DNA of 64,000 bases from Bacteroidaceae bacterium. Its GTDB lineage: Bacteria > Bacteroidota > Bacteroidia > Bacteroidales > Bacteroidaceae. A program made the position numbers and the translations under genes. The first letter of the stretch is position 1. Each line of letters begins with the position of its first letter. The notes under the pieces were generated by a model. That model searched no databases, was not told the origin of the DNA, and worked only from the letters and a program-made list of their open reading frames with translations. The DNA is taken from NCBI GenBank assembly GCA_017547385.1, contig JAFYPU010000006.1, positions 1 to 64,000 of the forward strand, given 5' to 3'. Shown here piece after piece: positions 1-7,962 of the stretch.

Positions 1-325
1 ATATGGCCAAATGTTTTTGTGAAAAAATATAACAAAATACAGTAGCAAAGGCTCGCAAAAGACAGGCTTCCTCTTAAAGCTCAATACTTTACGGCCCAAG
101 AAAAAAGTGAAAGATTTTTTCGACTTTTTCAACGGGCGGACTGCAAACATACGCAAAAACACATACAACACTTGGAAAAACCGAGAGTTTTTGCAGGAAA
201 ACTGCTCAAGAACATAAAGAGGACGGAGGAATGGAAAAAGAATGAGGGGGAATGCAGGTGGAAAAGTATATGAAAGGAGGGGAACACGAATGGGGCGAAT
301 GGACACGAATAAGGCTTACTATATA
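1..325. other. AT-rich stretch, no gene recognised
   Basis: No convincing gene is visible here. The open frames on the minus strand give Phe/Ser-rich, low-complexity translations that look like chance readings of purine-rich DNA. The stretch lies downstream of a decayed phage remnant and may itself be phage-derived, but I find no motif that shows this. Confidence 0.4.
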
Positions 326-754
326 TTATATAAGGTACGTGTGTACGTGTACGCGCATTAAGGGGTTGAGGAAGTTGATGCAATGAGGGCTTTTCAGGAA
401 GAGCACGGAGATGACTGGGACGTGGCTATGGGGATACTCCGCCATGAGCGAGCGGCGCAGGCATAGCAGGCGTTTCAACAGCGTGTTCTCCCGGATGCTG
501 CGGCTTTCGGCCTTGGTGATGTATCGCACCTGCAACAGCGGCTTGCGCTCATCGATGGCACGCTGCACGCGTTGTTCGGAGATATTGCGGCTTTTCTTGT
601 CGGCATCGCGAAAGAAGAAGGCATAGCCGCCCCTCTGCGCGGTGCGCTTCGGTGTTACGACATTGGCCACCTCCACGCGCCCATTGTCGTGTTTTATGAA
701 GAATTTGCCCGGAAAATCTTCGTCCGAATATATTTTTGCGTTGATTTTCTTCAT
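326..754 (-). CDS. hypothetical protein beside phage remnant
   Basis: This frame encodes 142 residues starting MKKINAKIYSDEDFPGKFF. I do not recognise the family. The first ~100 residues look like real protein: charged and mixed, with a plausible basic helical segment (QRVQRAIDERKPLLQVRY). The last ~35 residues are Leu/His/Val-rich and look like read-through past a lost natural end, so a 3' frameshift is possible. It lies downstream, on the same strand, of a MuF-toxin gene about 115 bp away. It could be the next phage gene or an immunity gene for the toxin; position is the only argument for either. No strong ribosome-binding site is seen, which is normal in this phylum. Confidence 0.45.
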   Translation of the reverse strand: MKKINAKIYSDEDFPGKFFIKHDNGRVEVANVVTPKRTAQRGGYAFFFRDADKKSRNISEQRVQRAIDERKPLLQVRYITKAESRSIRENTLLKRLLCLRRSLMAEYPHSHVPVISVLFLKSPHCINFLNPLMRVHVHTYLI

Positions 755-860
755 TTTGTTTGCTTTTTTTACCCAAACACTTGCAAGTATCGTGGGGAGG
801 TTGTAGTTTTGCGGTGCGGGGGGAGCGTTTAATCCTTAACAGGACACGTCCCTCGTTCCA

Positions 861-886
861 GCCAAAGTTTTTACTTTGGCTTTTTT
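861..886 (+). terminator. hairpin with T run overlapping the toxin stop
   Basis: The inverted repeat GCCAAAG/CTTTGGC around a 6-nt loop is followed by six T on the plus strand. It overlaps the stop codon of the minus-strand toxin gene. The T run is on the wrong side for that gene, so its role as its terminator is uncertain. Confidence 0.35.
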
Positions 887-1800
887 ATTGATAAAATTCG
901 GTCTTTGTCTATACAGTAAATAAATTTGAATTTTCTATACTGTGTAGTTCCTTTCAGTCCCCGAAACCTTGAATACCCGCGCTCAAAGGCTGCAGCGTCA
1001 AAAGGTTTTTCGGGGAAGAAAATGACAGCAACTTCAGCACCCGGTTTAGAAGCACAGTGTTTTAACGCATTGCGGATGTTGTTTTCTGTGGCATTTTCTG
1101 CAGCACCAATCTCGAACAGCATACCATCCCATGTTCCTTCAGTGTTTCTCTTCTTATATATATTATGTACTTCTTTTTCGAGAATTACTTTATGTCCAGA
1201 TTTGTATCCGACATCTTGCACCATCGTTTCATAGTGTCCTTTCTTTGCGTCAAAGTTGTGTTCTTTGTGTGTAGCTCTGACTCCAGCAGTTGCCACATCA
1301 AATTCTACGTCCTTATATTCAGGATTATTCTTTAGTTTTTTATATGCTTTTACCCGTTCAATCCATTCATCGTTCGGAAATTTACGTATAAGACCTTTAC
1401 AATGTTCGCAGTCCATCTTTTCGGCATTAAACCACCCCCTCAGTCGGCTTGTGATAGTCCCCTTCCTCCTATTAAACCCACAGCTTGCGCAGTTCTTGGG
1501 GAAGTACGGGTGCGACTTGTCGAAGATCTGCCCCGTCTTGGCAGGATTGCCACGGAGTCCGCGCTGCGGCTTCTCGTCGTCGGCATCGTCGGGGATGGGT
1601 GTGATGGGTTCGTCGGTGGCTTCGAGCGAGCACTTGCAGTTCCAGCGGTCGCCCGGGCGGTGTTTGTTCCAGAACGGGTCGTCGATGGGGCGCGTCAGTT
1701 TCTTCTCCCAAAACCGCTTGTGCTCGGCTTCGGGGTTGGGCGATGTGGTAGGCATCCAGCGGAGGTTCGGCATGATGTCGCGGTTGCGCTCAAACTGCAA
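871..1800 (-). CDS. MuF-type minor head protein C-terminus fused to nuclease-like toxin domain
   Basis: The frame is open from about 1818 down to 871 and gives ~309 residues from a TTG codon. Residues 1-60 carry the end of a phage Mu gpF-like head morphogenesis domain: PNLRWMPTTS, PIDDPFW, then RPGDRWNCKCSLE, the Cys-containing end of that domain. Two CxxC pairs (residues 104-107 and 131-134) form a possible zinc knuckle. Residues ~165-309 resemble the CdiA-CT/BECR nuclease-like toxin domains carried by phage MuF proteins: ATHKEHNFD, a HKVILEKE strand, GTWDGMLFEIGAA and a final basic strand. MuF fusions of this type are a known class of phage-borne polymorphic toxins. The N-terminal head domain is missing or out of frame (see 1815-1913), so this is a phage remnant. 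The catalytic assignment is inference from motif memory. Confidence 0.65.
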   Translation of the reverse strand: MQFERNRDIMPNLRWMPTTSPNPEAEHKRFWEKKLTRPIDDPFWNKHRPGDRWNCKCSLEATDEPITPIPDDADDEKPQRGLRGNPAKTGQIFDKSHPYFPKNCASCGFNRRKGTITSRLRGWFNAEKMDCEHCKGLIRKFPNDEWIERVKAYKKLKNNPEYKDVEFDVATAGVRATHKEHNFDAKKGHYETMVQDVGYKSGHKVILEKEVHNIYKKRNTEGTWDGMLFEIGAAENATENNIRNALKHCASKPGAEVAVIFFPEKPFDAAAFERGYSRFRGLKGTTQYRKFKFIYCIDKDRILSIKKPK

Positions 1801-1814
1801 CCAGTCCGCCGCAG

Positions 1815-1913
1815 CTCCTTATAGAAGTCCGGCACCCAAGCGTGAATTTTGAGGTTTTTATCCAATGCCCGAGATATTTCTGCTACATTTGCATTCGGAG
1901 CAAGCGTGTGTTT
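1815..1913 (-). pseudogene. out-of-frame upstream piece of the MuF gene
   Basis: In another minus-strand frame this stretch reads TLAPNANVAEISRALDKNL followed by KIHAWVPDFYKELRRTG. The sense continues into the toxin frame as ADWLQFERNRD if the frame is shifted near 1800-1820. A TAA at 1914-1916 bounds it upstream and a TAA at 1819-1821 closes the toxin frame. The simplest reading is a frameshift plus loss of the rest of the head protein. Confidence 0.55.
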
Positions 1914-2006
1914 TTATGTGTAATCTTTTGATTGCCTGATTTTAATGCAGCGCATGAGTTTCGCTCCTATCACTTTTCGACAAAGCTTAACAATTGAATT
2001 GAAAAT

Positions 2007-3242
2007 ATGAAAGCACTCTTAAAAGTTTTCTCTGCATGGCAACAATGCAATCTGATGTTGCGCATCTTGATGGGTATCATTATCGGTTCTGTGCTGGCAC
2101 TCACGTTGCCCGGCCAGGCTGTTGTCTCAATGCTGGGCGATTTGTTTGTGGGTGCTCTCAAGGGAATAGCACCTGTGTTGGTGTTTGTGCTGGTGGCGGA
2201 TTCGGTGTCGAAAGCCCGAAACGGCTTGGGCAGTCGTTTCAAGTCGGTGGTGATGCTCTATCTGCTCAGCACGTTGGTGGCAGCCGTTGTTGCGGTTTTG
2301 GTGAGTTTCTTGTTTCCGGTAACCATTGCGCTGACCAATACACCCGATGCATCGAATGCTGCTCCCGGTGCATTGAGTGAAGTGTTTCAGAATATCGTTA
2401 AAAAAATTGTGTGCAATCCCATCGAAGCCATATCCGATGCCAACTATCTGAGCATTTTATTCTGGTCCATCATTGTGGGTCTTGCCTTGAAAATGGTGGG
2501 CCACCAACAAACTCTCCTTTCTCTGCATGATTGGGCCGAAGCGGTTTCGAAGGTGGTGAGTTGGATTATTCAATGTGCTCCGTTCGGCATTTTGGGTTTG
2601 GTATACAGTTCTGTTTCGGCCAGCGGCCTCGACATCTTTACCACCTACGGCCGATTGTTGCTCCTGCTGGTGGGCTGCATGCTCACCGTCGCACTTGTCA
2701 TCCACCCCATCATTGTTGGCAGTATGCTTCGCCGCAACCCTTTTCCCTTGGTGTGGAAATGTTTGAAAGGGAGTGCCGTGAGTGCCTTCTTCACTCGCTC
2801 GTCGGCCGCCAACATCCCCGTGAACATGGCGTTGTGCAAACGTTTGGGTTTGGATGAAGATTTTTATTCGGTCAGCATCCCATTGGGCAGCACCATCAAC
2901 ATGAACGGAGCCGCCATCACCATCACTGTGATGACATTGGCCACCTGCCACACTTTGGGCATCGAAACTTCGTTCTTCAGTGCCTTGCTGCTGAGCATCA
3001 TTGCCACCTTGGGGGCTTGTGGTGCATCGGGGGTGGCCGGTGGCTCTCTGCTGCTCATCCCCATGGCCTGCTCGCTTTTCGGTATCAACAACGATGTGGC
3101 CATGCAGGTGGTGGCAGTGGGATTTATCATCGGTGTGGTGCAGGATTCGTTGGAAACGGCTCTCAATTCCGGCAGCGATGTGCTGTTCACCACCACGGCA
3201 GAATTTTATGAACGCATGAAGCAAGGCGAAAAGGCCGACTGA
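2007..3242 (+). CDS. sstT: serine/threonine:sodium symporter SstT
   Basis: This 411-residue membrane protein fits the SstT branch of the dicarboxylate/amino acid:cation symporter (DAACS) family, which imports serine and threonine with sodium at the inner membrane. Visible marks are the N-terminal FSAWQQCNLMLRILMGIIIG, several hydrophobic segments, the serine-rich hairpin FFTRSSAANIPVNM and the substrate/sodium segment GSTINMNGAAITITVM. Length matches the family (~400-415). The ATG at 2007 gives the expected N-terminus. A weak TACATTTG -7-like box lies ~120 bp upstream inside phage debris. The gene is alone and converges on uvrA, with a shared hairpin between them. Confidence 0.93.
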   Translation: MKALLKVFSAWQQCNLMLRILMGIIIGSVLALTLPGQAVVSMLGDLFVGALKGIAPVLVFVLVADSVSKARNGLGSRFKSVVMLYLLSTLVAAVVAVLVSFLFPVTIALTNTPDASNAAPGALSEVFQNIVKKIVCNPIEAISDANYLSILFWSIIVGLALKMVGHQQTLLSLHDWAEAVSKVVSWIIQCAPFGILGLVYSSVSASGLDIFTTYGRLLLLLVGCMLTVALVIHPIIVGSMLRRNPFPLVWKCLKGSAVSAFFTRSSAANIPVNMALCKRLGLDEDFYSVSIPLGSTINMNGAAITITVMTLATCHTLGIETSFFSALLLSIIATLGACGASGVAGGSLLLIPMACSLFGINNDVAMQVVAVGFIIGVVQDSLETALNSGSDVLFTTTAEFYERMKQGEKAD

Positions 3243-3270
3243 AGCTCTTAATTACAATCTCTGCACAACA

Positions 3271-3318
3271 AAAAACGAGCAAGGTATTTAGGATTTTCTA
3301 AACGCCTTGCTCGTTTTT
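3271..3318. terminator. bidirectional terminator built from a 21-bp-period repeat
   Basis: AAAAACGAGCAAGG pairs with CCTTGCTCGTTTTT, and the interior holds a TTAGGATTTTCTAA quasi-palindrome between linkers AAGGTAT (3281) and ACGCCTT (3302), 21 bp apart. It sits between the convergent sstT and uvrA ends and has A/T tracts on both sides, so it can serve both genes. It belongs to the dispersed hairpin family described in the findings. Confidence 0.75.
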
Positions 3319-3403
3319 CAGAACGCCTTGTTGAAACAGGGTTAATCCCTCTTATTTTTTAAGACGAAGCACGGAGATTTTTCCGGATTGTTTTTTCCGG
3401 TAT

Positions 3404-6235
3404 TTAGTCCATTCCCAACTTCTCACGCAGATAACGTGCCGTGTGTCCTATGCCGGCTGCCACTTCTTCGGGCGTTCCGGTGGCCACCACCAAGCCTCCG
3501 GCACGTCCGCCTTCGGGACCGAGGTCGATGATGTGGTCGGCACATTTTGCCACATCCATATTGTGCTCGATGATCACCACAGTGTGGCCACGCTCGATGA
3601 GTGCTCGGAAAGAGCGGAGCAGCAAGCGAATGTCGTGAAAATGGAGTCCGGTGGTGGGTTCGTCGAAGATGAACATGGTGGGCTCGCTGTGCTCTTGTCC
3701 CAAATGGAAGGCCAACTTCACACGTTGGTTTTCACCGCCTGAAAGGGTGGCCGAGGGTTGTCCGAGCTTGATGTATCCCAAACCCACATCCTGCAAAGAC
3801 TTCAGGCGACGCACGATGCGTTGCTGCTTGTGTTCGGTGAAGAATTCGATGGCTTGGTTCACCGTCATCTCAAGAATATCGTAGATGTTTTTCCCTTGGA
3901 AACGTACCTCCAATACTTCACTCTTGAAGCGTCGGCCGTGGCAGGCCTCACATTCCAGCACGAGGTCGGCCATGAACTGCATCTCCACCTTGACCGTTCC
4001 CTCGCCTTTGCACTCGTCGCAACGGCCACCGTCGGTGTTGAACGAGAAGTGAGCCGCCGTGTGCTCCATCTGCTTGGCCAAAGGCTGTTCGGCCATGAGG
4101 CGACGAATTTCGTCGTAGGCTTTCACATAAGTTACGGGATTGGAGCGCGAAGACTTTCCGATGGGATTTTGGTCTACATATTCCACGGTTTTGATGCATT
4201 TCAAATCGCCCCCCATGGAGATATGTTCGCCGGGGCGGTCGCAAGGCTGGTCAAAATGGCGTTTCAGGGCACAGAAAAGGATGTCGCGCACCAGTGTGCT
4301 CTTGCCCGAACCGCTCACACCCGTTACCACCGTCATCACATTCAGCGGAAAACGCACATCGATGCCTCTCAAATTGTTGTGGCGTGCCCCTTTTATCTCG
4401 ATGAAATTGTTCCATGCTCTGCGCGACAGAGGCACTTCAATCTGTTCGGCACCGGTGAGATAAGCCAATGTGGGCGAAAAAGTTTCTTCCTCGCCATTCG
4501 GTATTTCCATCATCGGCAGTTGTTGCTGCATGTCGCCTTGCCAAACCACATTGCCACCCAAGCGACCGGCTCCGGGCCCCATGTCGATGATGTAGTCGGC
4601 CGCACGAATGATTTCCTCGTCGTGTTCAACAATGACCACCGTATTGCCCAAGTCGCGCAAGCGTTTCAGCACACTGATTAGGCGTTCGGTGTCGCGACTG
4701 TGAAGACCGATGCTCGGTTCGTCAAGGATGTAGAGCGAACCCACCAGCGAAGAACCCAACGAGGTGGCCAGATTGATGCGCTGGCTCTCACCGCCCGAAA
4801 GCGTACTCGAAAGGCGGTCCAACGTGAGATATCCCAAACCTACATCACAAAGGAAACCAATGCGGCTGCGCAGCTCGGTGAGCAAGCGGCTGCCCACTTG
4901 CTGTTCATGTTCGTCCAACGAAATGTTTTCAAAGAAGTCCTGCAACTCGCTCACCGGCATTCGCACCAATTCAGAAATGGTGCGACCACCCACTTTCACG
5001 TATTCGGCCTCGCGCTTCAGGCGCGAACCTCCACATTCGGGACAGATGGTTTTTCCGCGATAGCGAGCCAGCATCACGCGGTATTGTATCTTATATTGGT
5101 TCTCCATGAGCATACGGAAGAAAGCATCGATGTGCACTTGTTCTTCGGGCGGCAAGGCTTTTTCCTCGTCATCACCGTGCCACAAGAGGTGCCGCTGCTC
5201 GGGTGTGAGGTTGAAGTAGGGTTCGAAAATCGGGAAGTTCTTGCGTGTGGCACGTCGACAAAATTCCTCACGCCAAAGCCCCATCTTTTCACCCCGCCAG
5301 CACATCACTGCACCATCATACACGCTGAGTGAGCGGTCGGGCACCACCAACGACTCATCAATGCCCACAATGCGGCCAAAACCCTCACATCGCGGACAAG
5401 CCCCCAAGGGCGAATTGAATGAGAACATATTGTCGTCGGGTTCGACAAAGGTAATCCCATCTGCCTCGAAACGAACAGAAAAACGGTGCAACAATCCTGC
5501 AGGATAAATGCGCAAACAACACTCCCCATCTCCTTCAAACAAGGCCGTCTCCACCGAATCGGTGATGCGCGACACACCGTCTTTCGAAGCATCGGCCACA
5601 CAACGGTCCACCAGCAGAAAGACATCGCCCATGCTCTGCTCCATTTCCTGCACCTGCTCATCGGTCAGTTCGTCCATGCGCAACATTTCGCCCCCAAAGT
5701 CGAGACGCGAAAGACCTTGCTGCAAATAGATGTCGAGCTGCTCGCGGAGTGTGCGACCGGCTCTCAGGCGGAGCGGAGCCAACACCGTGAAACGTGTTCC
5801 CTCGGAGTAAGAAAGCGCACATTTCACCACGTCGTCGGCCGAATGGCGTTGCACCTCCTGTCCGCTGACGGGCGAATAAGTACGCCCCAATCGGGCAAAA
5901 AGCAACCGGAGATAATCGTAAATTTCAGTGGAAGTGCCCACGGTGGAACGCGGATTGCGGCTCGTTACCTTCTGCTCGATGGCAATGGCCGGCGGCAACC
6001 CTTTGATGTAATCGCATTCGGGCTTGTGCATACGCCCCAAAAACTGACGGGCATAGGCTGACAAACTCTCCACATACCGCCGCTGCCCCTCTGCATAGAG
6101 TGTGTCGAAAGCCAACGATGATTTGCCCGAACCCGATAAGCCCGTAATCACCACCAAACGGTCACGCGGAATGCTGATGTCCACATTCTTCAAATTGTTG
6201 ACGCGCGCACCTTTCACCCTGATATATTCGTTCAT
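3404..6235 (-). CDS. uvrA: excinuclease ABC subunit A (UvrA)
   Basis: This 943-residue protein is the damage-recognition ATPase of nucleotide excision repair; it loads UvrB at bulky lesions. The family layout is complete. Walker A I is GLSGSGKS (residues 32-39), followed by the zinc module CPECGGSRLK, signature LSGGESQRINLA and Walker B LYILDEPSIGL. In the second half come Walker A II GVSGSGKST, the zinc module CDECKGEG...CEACHGRRF, signature LSGGENQRVKLA and FIFDEPTTGL. Length is typical (~940). TSUP, DUF1634 and uvrA lie on one strand with short gaps (77 bp before uvrA), so co-transcription is possible. Confidence 0.97.
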   Translation of the reverse strand: MNEYIRVKGARVNNLKNVDISIPRDRLVVITGLSGSGKSSLAFDTLYAEGQRRYVESLSAYARQFLGRMHKPECDYIKGLPPAIAIEQKVTSRNPRSTVGTSTEIYDYLRLLFARLGRTYSPVSGQEVQRHSADDVVKCALSYSEGTRFTVLAPLRLRAGRTLREQLDIYLQQGLSRLDFGGEMLRMDELTDEQVQEMEQSMGDVFLLVDRCVADASKDGVSRITDSVETALFEGDGECCLRIYPAGLLHRFSVRFEADGITFVEPDDNMFSFNSPLGACPRCEGFGRIVGIDESLVVPDRSLSVYDGAVMCWRGEKMGLWREEFCRRATRKNFPIFEPYFNLTPEQRHLLWHGDDEEKALPPEEQVHIDAFFRMLMENQYKIQYRVMLARYRGKTICPECGGSRLKREAEYVKVGGRTISELVRMPVSELQDFFENISLDEHEQQVGSRLLTELRSRIGFLCDVGLGYLTLDRLSSTLSGGESQRINLATSLGSSLVGSLYILDEPSIGLHSRDTERLISVLKRLRDLGNTVVIVEHDEEIIRAADYIIDMGPGAGRLGGNVVWQGDMQQQLPMMEIPNGEEETFSPTLAYLTGAEQIEVPLSRRAWNNFIEIKGARHNNLRGIDVRFPLNVMTVVTGVSGSGKSTLVRDILFCALKRHFDQPCDRPGEHISMGGDLKCIKTVEYVDQNPIGKSSRSNPVTYVKAYDEIRRLMAEQPLAKQMEHTAAHFSFNTDGGRCDECKGEGTVKVEMQFMADLVLECEACHGRRFKSEVLEVRFQGKNIYDILEMTVNQAIEFFTEHKQQRIVRRLKSLQDVGLGYIKLGQPSATLSGGENQRVKLAFHLGQEHSEPTMFIFDEPTTGLHFHDIRLLLRSFRALIERGHTVVIIEHNMDVAKCADHIIDLGPEGGRAGGLVVATGTPEEVAAGIGHTARYLREKLGMD

Positions 6236-6312
6236 GCTGTCTCTTGCTGTTTATGTGTTTTTTGTATACCGGTATTTTGATTAAAGCGGAGACGTTCTGT
6301 TTTTGCGCTGCC

Positions 6313-6702
6313 TCAAAACCCACCTACAGAGTTGCTGATTATCACAGCCAAAACCACGGCGCAAATGCCGGCATAGAGCCAATCGTGCTCGCGCAGAAAA
6401 TCCACCATCGAGAGGAGCACACGCAGGATGGGAGTCAGCAACAGAGCTATCACACCCAGCTGAATCCAACTGCGAGCATTCCATCTCGTTACACCATCAA
6501 GGATGCCTCCAAGGGTGGTATAGTCGGCGGGGTGCGTCTCATCATACGAAAAGTGCGTGTAGTCGGGCATGGGTTCGCCGCCATGCAAGCAGAGATACAT
6601 CACACCGCCCACAAAGGCAATGAGGCAAGCCACCGCCACGCCCCACCGAAGTGTTCTGGCAATGAGTTGTTGCAAATCGGTTTTTCTCGAATTATTTTTC
6701 AT
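6313..6702 (-). CDS. DUF1634 small membrane protein
   Basis: This 129-residue protein has three hydrophobic segments (about residues 14-36, 75-95 and 108-127) and the pattern of the DUF1634 family. DUF1634 genes commonly sit beside a TauE/SafE-type (TSUP) permease, as here, where it starts 14 bp after the TSUP gene on the same strand. I infer that it is an accessory subunit of that permease. No catalytic residues are apparent. Confidence 0.8.
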   Translation of the reverse strand: MKNNSRKTDLQQLIARTLRWGVAVACLIAFVGGVMYLCLHGGEPMPDYTHFSYDETHPADYTTLGGILDGVTRWNARSWIQLGVIALLLTPILRVLLSMVDFLREHDWLYAGICAVVLAVIISNSVGGF

Positions 6703-6716
6703 ACATCACACCTCCC

Positions 6717-7565
6717 TTATTTTGTTTCAAAACCTCCGGTGAAACCTTGATAAATCATGTTCATGGCCACCAACAAAATGGCTACACAAAAAATCTGACG
6801 TAACACACGCACATCCATCCGCTTGAGCAATCGCGCTCCGGTGAGAGCACCAAACAGCACACCGATCATCACCGGACAAGCAATGCCCGGCTCAATGATG
6901 CCACGCTGGATGTAAACCACGGCCGAGGCACACGCCGTTACGCCCATCATGAAATTGGAGGTCGTGGTGCTCACCTTGAAAGGTACTTTCATTATGCCAT
7001 CCATCGCAATGACCTTGAGTACACCGCTACCGATGCCCAAAATTCCCGAAAGCACTCCGGCCAACCACATCACGGCAAAACCGCCGCCCACACCTCGCAA
7101 CTGATAGTGTTTCACCGAACCATCCTTTTGCGGCCAAGCACCAAAAAGTCTCAACCGCTGCGCCATGGGCGAACCCACCACACCTTCGTGATCGGATTTG
7201 CGCCGTTGCTGCATGGCGGCCGTGAGAATGAGCACACAGCCATAAATCACGGCTATCACCGAATTGTTCAGCCACACCGCCACTATGGCACCGGCCACGG
7301 CACCCAGCGTGGTGGCAATTTCAAGAAACATGCCTAATCGCACATTCGTGATGCCTTCTTTTACATAAGCACTGCCTGAACCGCTCGATGTAGCTATCGA
7401 AGCCACCAGTGCACCACCGATGGCATAATGAAAATCAACTCCGAATGCCAACGTCAGCACCGGAATAACCACTACACCGCCGCCCAAACCCGTGAGCGAC
7501 CCCAGCAACCCGGCACAATAGGAGGCTGCCAACAAAATAAGAGTGAAAGCTAAAACTGTTATCAA
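6717..7565 (-). CDS. TSUP (TauE/SafE) family membrane permease
   Basis: This 282-residue integral membrane protein has the two glycine-rich repeats typical of TSUP carriers: GLLGSLTGLGGGVVVIPVL near the N-terminus and LSGILGIGSGVLKV in the second half. The family exports or imports sulfite, sulfoacetate, other organosulfur anions or small organic anions; the substrate cannot be told from sequence. It is the first gene of a probable unit with DUF1634. About 7-8 membrane segments are expected. Confidence 0.88.
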   Translation of the reverse strand: MITVLAFTLILLAASYCAGLLGSLTGLGGGVVVIPVLTLAFGVDFHYAIGGALVASIATSSGSGSAYVKEGITNVRLGMFLEIATTLGAVAGAIVAVWLNNSVIAVIYGCVLILTAAMQQRRKSDHEGVVGSPMAQRLRLFGAWPQKDGSVKHYQLRGVGGGFAVMWLAGVLSGILGIGSGVLKVIAMDGIMKVPFKVSTTTSNFMMGVTACASAVVYIQRGIIEPGIACPVMIGVLFGALTGARLLKRMDVRVLRQIFCVAILLVAMNMIYQGFTGGFETK

Positions 7566-7688
7566 TGTTTCTTATTTTAAGATGATAAATCCTTATGAAA
7601 CGGAGCCTGACGGCATTTCCGCAAGCACCGCCACAAAGTTACGACATTTCATGAGCGTGTCCGAAAAGGATGATGGGAAATTATACAA

Positions 7689-7757
7689 AGCGTTTTGATT
7701 TTTGAAAAAGCACTGGAGAAAATTCTAAAAAGGCCTGCAGAAAAATCTAAACGCCTG
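7689..7757. repeat. degenerate 21-bp-period hairpin array
   Basis: Linker-like 7-mers AAAGCGT (7687), AAGCACT (7708), AAGGCCT (7730) and ACGCCTG (7751) recur every 21-22 bp, separated by A/T-rich 14-mers such as GCAGAAAAATCTAA. This is a worn member of the dispersed intergenic family. It lies between the TSUP promoter region and a putative small RNA. Confidence 0.6.
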
Positions 7758-7777
7758 GCTGTTTTCCGGCAAGGCAC

Positions 7778-7838
7778 AAAAAAAGGGATACCGCTGTATC
7801 CCAACCTTTAACCTTAAATTTAATACTATGAAAAACAC
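7778..7838 (-). ncRNA. putative ~60-nt small RNA, copy 1
   Basis: Read on the minus strand, the -7 box TAATTTTG (7843-7850) lies 19 bp after a TTG. It is followed by GCATCGTGTTTTTCATAGTA, an AT-rich middle and the terminator hairpin GGGATACAGCGGTATCCC with seven T. The same sequence in the same arrangement occurs at 38342-38402 on the other strand. No open frame is conserved between the copies, which points to an RNA product or a decoupled leader. Family identity is unknown to me. Confidence 0.65.
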
Positions 7839-7842
7839 GATG

Positions 7843-7850
7843 CAAAATTA
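7843..7850 (-). promoter_or_regulatory. -7 box of small RNA copy 1
   Basis: TAATTTTG on the minus strand matches TAnnTTTG. A TTG lies 19 bp upstream, the same spacing as in the second copy at 38.3 kb. Confidence 0.6.
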
Positions 7851-7962
7851 CGGCTTTACCTCCCTTTTGCAAGAAAAAGGGTGAGAAAAAGTCTGCCATT
7901 CGCAATTTTTGCGGTTTTTGCAGGTTTTCTGACAACTTGAAGTGTCAGTTTGTTTTCCTTCT

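Noticed and set aside
7747..7935. A 62-codon minus-strand frame
   Set aside because: It overlaps the promoter, body and terminator of the putative small RNA and is not kept in the second copy.
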